This document shows, piece by piece, positions 1-6,725 of a stretch of 63,658 nucleotides of DNA. Location: contig JANYKI010000027.1 of NCBI GenBank assembly GCA_025361645.1, positions 1 to 63,658 on the forward strand. Direction: 5' to 3'. Both the position numbers and the translations under genes were made by a program. The notes below the pieces were generated by a model. It was not told where the DNA came from and searched no databases. It saw nothing but the letters and a program-made list of their open reading frames with translations. How positions within the stretch are numbered: position 1 is the stretch's first letter; each line of letters starts with the position of its first letter. Source of the DNA: Methanothrix sp. (GTDB lineage Archaea; Halobacteriota; Methanosarcinia; Methanotrichales; Methanotrichaceae).

Positions 1-1
1 C

Positions 2-118
2 TTTAGCACTCTGCGGATATTTGGAAATCGATTTCATGCTATGCTTAGAGGAGAGACCCTCGGAGAGTATTTGATCAAGAACGAAGATCTGATACAAGAT
101 GTGGATGTGAACAGATGA
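2..118 (+). CDS. 3' end of an unidentified gene (cut by window start)
   Basis: An open frame enters from the left edge and ends at TGA 116-118. The 38 visible residues end in ...IQDVDVNR and contain an FHAMLRGETLGEYL stretch. There is too little to name a family. The HEPN-type frame that follows begins within a few bases of this stop, so the two were probably co-transcribed. Being partial, it may also be a remnant. Confidence 0.4.
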   Translation, partial: FSTLRIFGNRFHAMLRGETLGEYLIKNEDLIQDVDVNR

Positions 119-164
119 AACAAATGAAGCTATAAAATCGCTTCATAAGACGCATCAATTTGTA

Positions 165-692
165 TTGCAGATCCATGAAGATGCTTATAACTGGAAATGG
201 GTTATGATCGCACTTCATAACTCCACTCAAGCATTTATGGTCTTGGCATTGAAGGGGACAGCATCATTCAATGTCTGCAAAAATAAGAAACAATTTTTAG
301 ATGCAATGCTTTCTGGAGACGACTATCCAGATCTGCGAATGGAAAATTTTATGGATTTGTATAAATACATAAAATCAGAAGATCGTATGAAGATTGGTAT
401 TGGTAGTAAGAATTTTTTGGCTTCGATGGAAACTGATTATGCCATGAAGACATTAAACGAAATTCGAAACAATTTTATTCATTTTGTGCCATCTCATTGG
501 AGTCTCGAAATATCAATGTTACCTGGATTATGCAAGTCCGTTCTATGTGTTATTGAATTTATTATTTTTGAGTCAGGAAATATTCGGTCCTACACCAACT
601 ATGAACTCGAAAAGGCGAGTCTATCAAAATTGATTTCCGAGATTAGAAAAGAACTTGAAAAGCTTGAAAACGAGTACATCACAGGCAAATAG
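165..692 (+). CDS. HEPN-like protein
   Basis: Predicted soluble, mostly helical protein of 175 residues from a TTG start. Residues 101-106 (RNNFIH) fit the RX4H signature of HEPN-fold proteins, many of which are RNases or toxins; that function is inferred from the motif only. The same frame stays open upstream to base 111 and reads like coding sequence (AIKSLHKTHQFVL before the TTG) but has no ATG, so the true N-terminus may be longer or the 5' end may be damaged. Codons are AT-richer than in the core genes, which fits an accessory gene. Neighbours include a second HEPN protein and two nucleotidyltransferases. Confidence 0.55.
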   Translation: MQIHEDAYNWKWVMIALHNSTQAFMVLALKGTASFNVCKNKKQFLDAMLSGDDYPDLRMENFMDLYKYIKSEDRMKIGIGSKNFLASMETDYAMKTLNEIRNNFIHFVPSHWSLEISMLPGLCKSVLCVIEFIIFESGNIRSYTNYELEKASLSKLISEIRKELEKLENEYITGK

Positions 693-803
693 ATTTATGG
701 GTTTCTCTTTCATTAGGACGTTATAAATCCCGCACTTAAATTCAATTTGTTTCTTGTGCAGAATCCACATGTATTTATCCCTAAAAAATGGAATAGTATT
801 ACA

Positions 804-1148
804 ATGCAACGCATGAATTCTCAAGTCGTCTCAAAGCCATTGAAATCTGTGCCAAAGCCCGCTCTGGAGGATCTAAAGCAGTTGCTTCGCGATAACCTGA
901 CAGACTTGCGTAGGGAATATCGCGTCGGTTCCCTTTGGCTCTTCGGATCCTACGTCCGGGGCGAGCAGCACATGCGTAGCGATCTTGATATTCTAGTGGA
1001 GTTCGAGGAAGTGCCCACCCTTCCCAAGTTCATCTCCCTTGAACGGAAGCTACGCGAGGTTACCGGCATCAAAGTTGATCTCGTATCAATTCGCTCCTTA
1101 AAGGGCGAGATTGGAGAGCGCATTCTTCGGGAGAAGGTAGCACTGTGA
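804..1148 (+). CDS. mntA: MntA-type nucleotidyltransferase antitoxin
   Basis: Minimal nucleotidyltransferase of about 114 residues. From the ATG at 804, residues 48-62 give the exact GSX10DXD signature of MntA proteins (G48 S49, D60, D62), followed by LVEF. In characterised HepT/MntA (type VII) systems this enzyme AMPylates a tyrosine of the HEPN toxin and silences it. The frame is open from a TTG at 747, but 804 or the ATG at 813 fits better because the upstream part has no family similarity. Its TGA overlaps the GTG of the hepT gene (GTGA, 1145-1148), so the pair is translationally coupled in the order antitoxin then toxin. Confidence 0.85.
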   Translation: MQRMNSQVVSKPLKSVPKPALEDLKQLLRDNLTDLRREYRVGSLWLFGSYVRGEQHMRSDLDILVEFEEVPTLPKFISLERKLREVTGIKVDLVSIRSLKGEIGERILREKVAL

Positions 1149-1513
1149 AGCCCGAGCGAAGGCACATCGACTTTTTGCAGGATATCATGGATAACCTGGA
1201 GAAGGCAGAGAGCTTCGTGGAGGGAATGGACGTTGAGGATTTTCTGGCTGATGAAAAGACACGCTATTCCGTGATCTGCGCGCTTGAGATCGTAGGAGAA
1301 GCTGTCAAGAAAGTGCCCACCGCAGTCAGACTGCGGAACCCTCAGGTGCCCTGGAAGGATATGGCAGGAATGAGAGATCGGCTTATCCATGGATATTTTG
1401 GGATCGATAATGAAATTGTGTGGAAGACTGCCAAGGAGTTCGCCCCAGAGATACGCTCAGAAATCGAAGCCATCCTCAACCGCGAGAGATCAAATGGGAA
1501 AAATTGCGATTAG
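1145..1513 (+). CDS. hepT: HepT-like HEPN toxin (DUF86)
   Basis: 122-residue DUF86/HepT-family protein. It carries the complete RX4HXY motif at residues 77-84 (R77, H82, Y84). Arg and His form the RNase active site in HEPN toxins, and the Tyr is the residue modified by MntA in studied homologues. It starts with GTG inside the stop of the mntA gene. Length is normal and the motif is intact, so this looks like a working module. Function as an RNase toxin is family knowledge; nothing here shows the target. The 94 bases after it, up to the convergent gene ending at 1608, contain no recognisable gene. Confidence 0.87.
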   Translation: MKPERRHIDFLQDIMDNLEKAESFVEGMDVEDFLADEKTRYSVICALEIVGEAVKKVPTAVRLRNPQVPWKDMAGMRDRLIHGYFGIDNEIVWKTAKEFAPEIRSEIEAILNRERSNGKNCD

Positions 1514-1607
1514 GATTCCGAGCAAACCCGATTACAAAATCAGCCTCTTCATTGCCCACACGGGCCCCGCCGTACTGCACGTTATGCCTGGAGACCCTGA
1601 TCCCGAT

Positions 1608-2150
1608 TCATAGCTCAGCTCCTTTTACAAGAACGTGATTTCTTAGAACGGACTCTGAGAATTTATCACCTTCTCTCTTCATCTTCTCCCACCTGAAATA
1701 AGGCAAGACCGTTAGCTGGACTTCTCGCCCCAGCCTCTCCTCCAATTTCAGAACACCATCGCGATCAGAATCCTTCTCGTCACCTATTACCAGGATATCC
1801 AGGTCGCTCCTCTCATCCAGGTTTCCGGAAGCCATGCTGCCGTAAATCGCCAGAGAGATGCAATCTCGCGCAATATCTTCAATGCCCAGCTTCTTCAGCA
1901 AAAGGAGGTGGTAGGCCCTCATCATCGCCCTCACCCCAAAATCCTCCCGATTGAGTCTGAAGAGCCTGAGGTTACCGGTCTGCTTTTCTAAGATAATTTT
2001 ATCTTTCGAGAGTTCATCGCAGTATGTCTTGACGCTTGCCGGACTGATCTCCAGCTTCCTTGCCATCTCATTGAGGTGAATTTCCACGGAGGGGTGAGTC
2101 AGGAAGAACTCCATCACTTTAAAACCGACGCATTTGCAGAGGAGCATCAT
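1608..2150 (-). CDS. Winged-helix nucleotidyltransferase (candidate autoregulated antitoxin or regulator)
   Basis: 180 residues in two parts. Residues about 1-70 form a winged helix-turn-helix (helices around EIHLNEMARKLEIS and ASVKTYCDELSKD), and residues about 85-180 form a minimal nucleotidyltransferase with GSX10DXD at 104-118 (G104 S105, D116, D118). The combination suggests DNA binding coupled to nucleotidyl transfer, as in archaeal MNT-wHTH proteins. No HEPN partner is encoded beside it on the same strand; the HepT pair is convergent with it. The promoter is wrapped in an inverted repeat at 2157-2196, which suggests autoregulation. Substrate is unknown. Confidence 0.75.
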   Translation of the reverse strand: MMLLCKCVGFKVMEFFLTHPSVEIHLNEMARKLEISPASVKTYCDELSKDKIILEKQTGNLRLFRLNREDFGVRAMMRAYHLLLLKKLGIEDIARDCISLAIYGSMASGNLDERSDLDILVIGDEKDSDRDGVLKLEERLGREVQLTVLPYFRWEKMKREGDKFSESVLRNHVLVKGAEL

Positions 2151-2156
2151 TTGATA

Positions 2157-2196
2157 TATTGAACGATCGTTTTTCTTATTAAACTATCGTTCAATA
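2157..2196. promoter_or_regulatory. Inverted repeat enclosing a TATA-like element, candidate operator
   Basis: Left arm TATTGAACGATCGTTT (2157-2172) and right arm AAACTATCGTTCAATA (2181-2196) pair over 16 bases with one mismatch around an 8-base spacer. The left arm also holds the perfect palindrome AACGATCGTT (2162-2171). On the minus strand a TTTAATAAG TATA-like element lies between the arms (about 2174-2183), about 25-30 bases before the ATG at 2150. A protein binding both arms would block the promoter. The obvious candidate binder is the winged-helix protein encoded just downstream. Confidence 0.65.
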
Positions 2197-2245
2197 CATT
2201 GGAGACCAAGAATCATCGACAGGAAAAAAGTTCTGCCGCCCTGCC

Positions 2246-2617
2246 CTACTCCACCTCCCCCTCTTCCACCGCCTCGCGCGGCGCGAGCAAGAGCTCATTG
2301 AAGAGCAGGATCTCGATCACCTGGGCCACATAGCGCCTCTGCTGATACCTCTGGATATCCTGGGTCATCATCAACTCCGCCTCCACCTGTACCCGGATCA
2401 GGCAGAGCCTCATGTCCCTCTGGTCCTCCTCCTGGATGCAGAGGTTGAAGATGTCCTTGAGCAGCCAGGGCAGCCTCATGGGATTTCTTAGAGCCCTGGC
2501 CACGAGCAGGATGTAGCTCTTGATCAGATTGGGCTCTTTGATCTCATCCACTCCGGAAAGCAGCAGCAGATCTTGGGCGGAGAAATTCTCGCCATTTACA
2601 GTTATGGTGTTATTCAA
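2246..2617 (-). CDS. Conserved-looking unknown protein at the end of the cob operon
   Basis: 123 residues from a TTG start that overlaps the cobY stop; a GGTGAT ribosome-binding sequence precedes it. I do not recognise a domain. The sequence is helical, rich in Leu, Gln and Arg, with an acidic C-terminus (EAVEEGEVE) and no cysteines that would suggest a metal site beyond C60 and C77. The overlap with cobY places it in the cobZ-cobS-cobY transcription unit, so a role linked to cobamide assembly or salvage is possible, but this is only context. Confidence 0.6.
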   Translation of the reverse strand: MNNTITVNGENFSAQDLLLLSGVDEIKEPNLIKSYILLVARALRNPMRLPWLLKDIFNLCIQEEDQRDMRLCLIRVQVEAELMMTQDIQRYQQRRYVAQVIEILLFNELLLAPREAVEEGEVE

Positions 2618-3204
2618 AGGAAATCACCTTGCATTATCTTCTCACAGAGCATGAGGTCTCCGACCACATTTACATTCACCGCCAGCTCAATTCTCTCCAA
2701 TATCAGGTGAAAGTCCTCCTGCTCCTTTTCTATATCGACTCCATCCAGCACATTTATGCCTGCCGGAACGATGAGACGGCCCTGGTAGTTGAAGAGGGAA
2801 TCGGGCCTTCGACCCAGACGACTGTGCAGATCGAGGGGAGTATGCGTGGAGAGCGCCGGCTCAGGCCGCCCCTCATAAACCTCGATGATCTCATCGATCA
2901 GATCCGAAGTGACCAGGGGCAGGTCGGCCATGATGATCATAATTGGGTCTGTAACCTCTGCTTTCTTTACGGCCTCAATCATGTCCGCCACATAGCCATA
3001 GCCACCCGTCTCCATCACACAAAGCCCCCTCTCTGTAGCCCATTTTTGGGTGCGGGGCACATTGTCCGTGGTGGCCACAAAGATCCTATCCACACCGCTG
3101 TCCTCCAAAGCCAGAGCCACATAGTCGATGAGCGGCCGGCCAAAGAGGGTCACCAGCGGCTTTTCCCCCATATTCAGCCGAGAGCCCCGGCCCCCCGCCA
3201 TCAC
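2614..3204 (-). CDS. cobY: GTP:adenosylcobinamide-phosphate guanylyltransferase CobY
   Basis: Archaeal enzyme that transfers GMP from GTP to adenosylcobinamide phosphate, giving AdoCbi-GDP for the nucleotide loop of cobamides; it replaces bacterial CobU. At 196 residues it matches the usual archaeal length. The N-terminus has the nucleotidyltransferase signature AGGRGSRL with a downstream EKPL, and MIIMADLPLV carries the metal-binding Asp. Start is GTG 3204 or the adjacent ATG 3201; the latter gives a TGATG overlap with cobS. Co-transcribed with cobZ and cobS, the order known from Methanosarcina. Confidence 0.93.
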   Translation of the reverse strand: MMAGGRGSRLNMGEKPLVTLFGRPLIDYVALALEDSGVDRIFVATTDNVPRTQKWATERGLCVMETGGYGYVADMIEAVKKAEVTDPIMIIMADLPLVTSDLIDEIIEVYEGRPEPALSTHTPLDLHSRLGRRPDSLFNYQGRLIVPAGINVLDGVDIEKEQEDFHLILERIELAVNVNVVGDLMLCEKIMQGDFL

Positions 3205-3965
3205 CAGAGCGTCCAGGGAAGAACACCCCCTAAAGTCAGAGCCACCGCCAGGGCCACCACTCTTGCCACCTCATTGGTTGCACCTATCCCGTCCCCGGTG
3301 GCCCCCCCAAAGTTCCTCTTTGCCACAAGAACCATGTAAAGGGCGGCCACCTGAGCCGCGAAGAGAGCGGCCAGGCCCAGTGGACCCAACGCCGCCGCGC
3401 ACAAGAGCGCGGATATGACCAGGCCCAGGAGAAACTGCCGCGACCCCGTTCGCTGAATCATGATCTGGCCAAAGCCCTTCTGCAGGGAAGTGGAGAAGGC
3501 GGCAAAGCAGATCATGGCCTCTTTGCAGGAGACTTCCGCGACCAGCAGAGCCAGGGGCAGAAGAGTGCGGGGTATGTCGGATACAGTCGCGAAGGCGGAA
3601 AGCAAGATTATGGCCATAAAAACAGCGCCCCCTGTTCCCAGGGAGACATCCTTCATGGCAGCGACTTTTTTCTCACGAGTGCCGTGGGCAATCACCCCAT
3701 CCCCGAAGTCGGCCAGCCCGTCGATATGATTTATGCCGCAAAGCTTGTAGATGGCAACTATCACCACAATGGCCACCAGATTAGCGGGCAGCGCCTGCCC
3801 CGCCGTATAGGCCACGCCGCCCAAAATCGCACCCAAGGCCAGGCCCACCATAGGAAATACGTAAACATGCCTCATCAGGGCCTCGATGCCCTCCATGGAG
3901 ATACCTACCGGTATGGTGGACAGCCAACCGAATCCCGACTTAAGAGCAAAGAGCAACTCCTTCAA
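3201..3965 (-). CDS. cobS: Adenosylcobinamide-GDP ribazoletransferase CobS
   Basis: Polytopic membrane enzyme of 254 residues that joins AdoCbi-GDP with alpha-ribazole (or its phosphate) to give cobalamin (phosphate). The family signature NHIDGLADFGDGV lies at about residues 78-90, and the rest is a run of hydrophobic segments (GAILGGVAYTAG, LVAIVVIVAIYKL, FMAIILLSAFATV and others). The TTG start overlaps the cobZ stop as TTGA (3962-3965), and its own stop overlaps cobY, so the three enzymes of the late pathway are tightly coupled. Confidence 0.94.
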   Translation of the reverse strand: MKELLFALKSGFGWLSTIPVGISMEGIEALMRHVYVFPMVGLALGAILGGVAYTAGQALPANLVAIVVIVAIYKLCGINHIDGLADFGDGVIAHGTREKKVAAMKDVSLGTGGAVFMAIILLSAFATVSDIPRTLLPLALLVAEVSCKEAMICFAAFSTSLQKGFGQIMIQRTGSRQFLLGLVISALLCAAALGPLGLAALFAAQVAALYMVLVAKRNFGGATGDGIGATNEVARVVALAVALTLGGVLPWTLW

Positions 3966-4441
3966 TGCAAACTCCCTTCGGACAGAGCCGCCCGAGTATA
4001 CATATTGGCGGACACCCCCCCGATGAGCCCGGCCACCACATCATCCATGAAGGGGCCCAGGCGGGAGAGGATGCCCGGCTTGGCCTTGTCGTAGCGAACG
4101 TAATCGAAAAGCCCTTTGTAGCCGCCCACATACTTGGCAATGGCAAGACCCAAGACTTCATCCGCGATAAGGCAGGTCAGATCGTTCTCATAGTCGGCTG
4201 GCCGAAGGTTAGGAAGGTTGCATCTCTCTCCCTCCGACTCCAGCAGGACTCCGGCATAAATAAGAAGCGCCAGATTGGGATCTGATAGAGCGAGAGCCAT
4301 CTCCTGGCGAAACACAGCCTCTGCCTTCTCGCGCGTCTCCACTCCCGGATGGGGAAAGTAAAGCTGCATTGCCGCGGAGACGATCTCGTCTTCGTGTATT
4401 CCCATGTTCTTCAACACATCTCTGATATCTCTCATGGTCAT
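3962..4441 (-). CDS. cobZ: Alpha-ribazole phosphate phosphatase CobZ
   Basis: 159 residues, the size of the Methanosarcina mazei CobZ that dephosphorylates alpha-ribazole phosphate or adenosylcobalamin phosphate. It belongs to the phosphatidylglycerophosphatase A-like fold: the segment from about residue 88 (LTCLIADEVLGLAIAKYVGG, then FMDDVVAGLIGG) carries the acidic residues typical of that family. It is first in the operon cobZ-cobS-cobY-unknown, starting at ATG 4441 with MTMRDIRDVL. A pure PgpA role is the alternative, but context favours cobamide synthesis. Confidence 0.88.
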   Translation of the reverse strand: MTMRDIRDVLKNMGIHEDEIVSAAMQLYFPHPGVETREKAEAVFRQEMALALSDPNLALLIYAGVLLESEGERCNLPNLRPADYENDLTCLIADEVLGLAIAKYVGGYKGLFDYVRYDKAKPGILSRLGPFMDDVVAGLIGGVSANMYTRAALSEGSLH

Positions 4442-4537
4442 GGTAAGACCTGTTTAGCTGGGGTAGGATAAAAAAATATCTGGTTAAATCGCGAAGTTAT
4501 TTAAGGTCTGATTGTCTGATATATATAGGGGAACTCT

Positions 4538-4864
4538 ATGAAGACGATGGTCAAGATTTTCGTGGATCACGAGCATCTGGTTCGAGTCATAAATACCTTA
4601 ACGGAGCTGGGCATCACCGGGTTTTACCTCGTGGAGTATCAAGGAATGGCACCGAAAACATGGAAGACCTTCCGGCTAAGCGAGAACCTTGATATGGCCT
4701 TGAAAGCGATCCGGGACCACTCTGAGCCGGGAGTCATGGTTAACACCGTCGTCGGCTCCGATAAGTGCGAAAAGATCATAAAGCAGCTCGAGGAAGCTTT
4801 AAAAGGGATAAGGTACACGATCATTGGGCACAAAGTTACATCTATAAAGGTGAAAGGGGACTGA
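4538..4864 (+). CDS. PII-like signalling protein
   Basis: 108-residue protein with the beta-alpha-beta pattern of the PII superfamily (VKIFVDHEHLVRVINTLTELGITGFYLVEYQG; YTIIGHKVTSIKV at the end). The canonical T-loop sequence of GlnB/GlnK is absent, so it is a divergent member and not an ammonium-transport regulator by default. The ATG at 4538 follows TATATATAGGGGAACTCT. It is followed within 8 bases by the NifU-domain gene, so the two probably share a transcript. The ligand is unknown. Confidence 0.7.
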   Translation: MKTMVKIFVDHEHLVRVINTLTELGITGFYLVEYQGMAPKTWKTFRLSENLDMALKAIRDHSEPGVMVNTVVGSDKCEKIIKQLEEALKGIRYTIIGHKVTSIKVKGD

Positions 4865-4871
4865 AATATTC

Positions 4872-5099
4872 ATGGAAAACCTCAAGGATGACGTCGAGCT
4901 CGCTCTGGAAAAGATCAGGGAAGGCCTTCGCGTAGATGGTGGAGATGTCGAGCTCGTCGATATAGTGGATGGAATTGTCAAGGTAAAGCTGCAAGGGCAC
5001 TGCGCAGGCTGTCCCTTCTCACAGATGACGCTTAAAAATTTCATCGAGAAAGAACTCATGAAGAGCGTAACGGGCGTAAAAGGCGTAATTTCCGCCTGA
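4872..5099 (+). CDS. NifU C-terminal domain (Nfu-type) Fe-S protein
   Basis: 75-residue stand-alone NifU C-terminal domain. It shows the typical RVDGGDVELVDI segment and the CAGC motif at residues 38-41 that holds a labile [4Fe-4S] cluster in Nfu proteins, followed by PFSQMTLKNFIEKELM. Such proteins store or deliver clusters to apo-enzymes, an important task in methanogens. The ATG lies 8 bases after the PII-like gene. No other ISC or SUF gene is in the window. Confidence 0.9.
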   Translation: MENLKDDVELALEKIREGLRVDGGDVELVDIVDGIVKVKLQGHCAGCPFSQMTLKNFIEKELMKSVTGVKGVISA

Positions 5100-5163
5100 G
5101 GATGGCGCTCAATTTTAGTCGCGCAAATTGATCAATCATTCAAATTACTAAGGAGTCTGGTTT

Positions 5164-5388
5164 ATGTTCCCAACTAAAAAAGTACAGAGTCTGGTAGGCA
5201 GTAAGATTCAGGTGGAAATGAAGGGCTCACCTCGCTATGTCTTAGAAGGAGTTCTTAACAGTGTAGATGAATACTTGAACCTTCACCTTCAGGAGACAGT
5301 GGAGCTGATCGGCGGCGAGAAGACTCGCTCTTTAGGATCGGTTATCCTGCGTGGCAACAACATTATTCTCATAAGTCCAATTGAATGA
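5164..5388 (+). CDS. Sm-like (LSm) RNA-binding protein
   Basis: 74-residue archaeal Sm-like protein. It contains the Sm1 pattern (GSKIQVEMKG..YVLEGVLNSVDEYLNLHL) and the Sm2 motif VILRGNNIILISP. Members form hexameric or heptameric rings that bind U-rich RNA and tRNA fragments. The ATG is preceded by AAGGAGT (about 5150-5156), a good ribosome-binding site. It is followed after 21 bases by the Fe-S winged-helix gene, probably on the same mRNA. Confidence 0.92.
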   Translation: MFPTKKVQSLVGSKIQVEMKGSPRYVLEGVLNSVDEYLNLHLQETVELIGGEKTRSLGSVILRGNNIILISPIE

Positions 5389-5409
5389 AGATGACTAGAG
5401 AGGTCGGAA

Positions 5410-5775
5410 ATGTCTGCTGAGGAGGCGCTGGAGTATATAAAGTCGCGCCCTGAAGGAGCCTTGCAGAGTGATCTATGGAAGGTTTTGAAGATCGATTCTC
5501 GAAAATGCTCCCGTATCGTGGCCAAGCTCCTCAAAGATAATCTCATCACCAGAGAGGTGGAGTCGGCAGAAGGCATCAGAACCTATCGACTCAGTTGCAC
5601 CATAAAGCCTCGAGGCAGGCGTTTCGATCCACTGCTGGCTCTTGATGCTTTCGAGCCCTGCGCGGGCTGCATCGAGGAGTGCATTCCTGAGCATTGTGCC
5701 AAGCTCAGTGAGTGGATATTCTCTATCGTGATGGGTGTTGAGGGCGAAGTGGCTGTAGAGAAGGTCAGATCGTAG
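5410..5775 (+). CDS. Winged-helix protein with four-cysteine cluster motif, TFE-beta/RPC39-like
   Basis: 121 residues. Residues about 1-62 form a winged helix whose core (GALQSDLWKVLKIDSRKCSRI) resembles the conserved winged helix of RPC39 and archaeal TFE-beta. Four cysteines follow at 84, 87, 91 and 96 (C-x2-C-x3-C-x4-C), fitting the [4Fe-4S] site of those proteins. TFE-beta pairs with TFE-alpha in transcription initiation by archaeal RNA polymerase. I infer this assignment by reading the sequence; the alternative is a generic Fe-S transcription regulator. It lies downstream of the Sm-like gene, so an RNA or transcription role is consistent. Confidence 0.6.
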   Translation: MSAEEALEYIKSRPEGALQSDLWKVLKIDSRKCSRIVAKLLKDNLITREVESAEGIRTYRLSCTIKPRGRRFDPLLALDAFEPCAGCIEECIPEHCAKLSEWIFSIVMGVEGEVAVEKVRS

Positions 5776-5783
5776 AAAATAGC

Positions 5784-5815
5784 AAGAGCTCTGGCTCTTT
5801 GTTATCTTATTTAAT
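5784..5815. terminator. Hairpin and T-rich stretch between convergent genes
   Basis: AAGAGC (5784-5789) pairs with GCTCTT (5794-5799) over a 4-base loop, followed by TTGTTATCTTATTTAATC. It lies between the convergent winged-helix gene and the FwdC-like gene. Archaeal termination mainly needs T-rich runs, so the hairpin may be incidental. Confidence 0.45.
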
Positions 5816-5817
5816 CA

Positions 5818-6705
5818 TCACAAGCACATTTTGCGGTACATCATGGCATGTAGCATTGGAATTTTCAGGGCCTTTGCGAGAGCTGCCAGCTCGTGGGAGC
5901 TAGGCATTTGCGCGCGAGCTGGCGGCACGCTCTTTCCTTCTTTGGCATAAACTGCCCCGCCTCTCATGCGAGCGCAGGTGAAGCTTCCTGCATCACCCTC
6001 CACCAAGATCTCGCCGCCTCGCATCTCCACGCCCGTGAAGTCACCGGCTCTGCCCCTTACCACAATTCTGCCTCCCTGCATGAGCACGCCCGTGTTGGGG
6101 CCGGCATCGCCCAAAACCTCAATTTGGCCGGCATGCATGAGTATGCCGGTACTCATTCCCGCATCGCCTTGCAGGAGGACGGTTTTATCTGCGGGATTTC
6201 TAGCTCCCAGGGTATCCCTTAAAATGCCGTCGCAGATGGTCAGGCCATTTTTATCGGCAGTGTTCGGCTCCAGGACGGGCAGGCTTTTTTCCAATGTTTC
6301 TGTGACCGAGACGAACTTTCTGTAGCCATTGAGATCGCTTTGTACCTGCACAACGTTTCCCATAGGTGATTTTATCTCCCCGGAAACATAGATGGCACCG
6401 CGTTGCATGGAGATGCCCATGTGGCTGCCCACATTGCCATCCACGATTATCTTGCCCGTTGCCTCAATGGGCCCGCCCTTCCCCCCCAGCCGCAAAAGAT
6501 CCACCCCCAGACTTGAGCCCAGGCGGCTGCCCGCGTCCCCCAAGATCTCGACTGTTTCACCCCGGCGTAGGGCCTGCACCATTTCGCGAAAGCTGGTGCC
6601 GCTTACGGTTTGATCCATGTCGAGTCTTCTGCCCTGATGCTGCCAGTAAAAATCAAAGGTAAAGTCGCAAAGACATCTCTCGCCCGACGCCTGAATTTGC
6701 AGCAT
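5818..6705 (-). CDS. Stand-alone FwdC/GltB-type GXGXG beta-helix protein
   Basis: 295 residues. From about residue 45 it consists of repeated G-D-A-G...G..M..G.I.V.G units (for example DAGMSTGILMHAGQIEVLGD and AGDFTGVEMRGGEILVEGD), the right-handed beta-helix of formylmethanofuran dehydrogenase subunit C and the glutamate synthase C-terminal domain. No fwdA, B or D gene is nearby, so it may be an orphan paralogue rather than the core subunit. The start at 6705 is supported by GGTGATGGG a few bases upstream. It follows the DUF373 gene after 20 bases, so they probably form one operon. Confidence 0.75.
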   Translation of the reverse strand: MLQIQASGERCLCDFTFDFYWQHQGRRLDMDQTVSGTSFREMVQALRRGETVEILGDAGSRLGSSLGVDLLRLGGKGGPIEATGKIIVDGNVGSHMGISMQRGAIYVSGEIKSPMGNVVQVQSDLNGYRKFVSVTETLEKSLPVLEPNTADKNGLTICDGILRDTLGARNPADKTVLLQGDAGMSTGILMHAGQIEVLGDAGPNTGVLMQGGRIVVRGRAGDFTGVEMRGGEILVEGDAGSFTCARMRGGAVYAKEGKSVPPARAQMPSSHELAALAKALKIPMLHAMMYRKMCL

Positions 6706-6725
6706 TGCCCATCACCATTTATCGA

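Noticed and set aside
1514-1607. Short open frame after hepT (reading IPSKPDYKISLFIAHTGP and so on)
   Set aside because: Too short, no start or ribosome-binding site, no recognisable family; treated as intergenic remnant.
2629-3339. Long plus-strand open frame opposite cobY/cobS
   Set aside because: Entirely antisense to well-identified genes; the composition is that of a GC-rich shadow frame.
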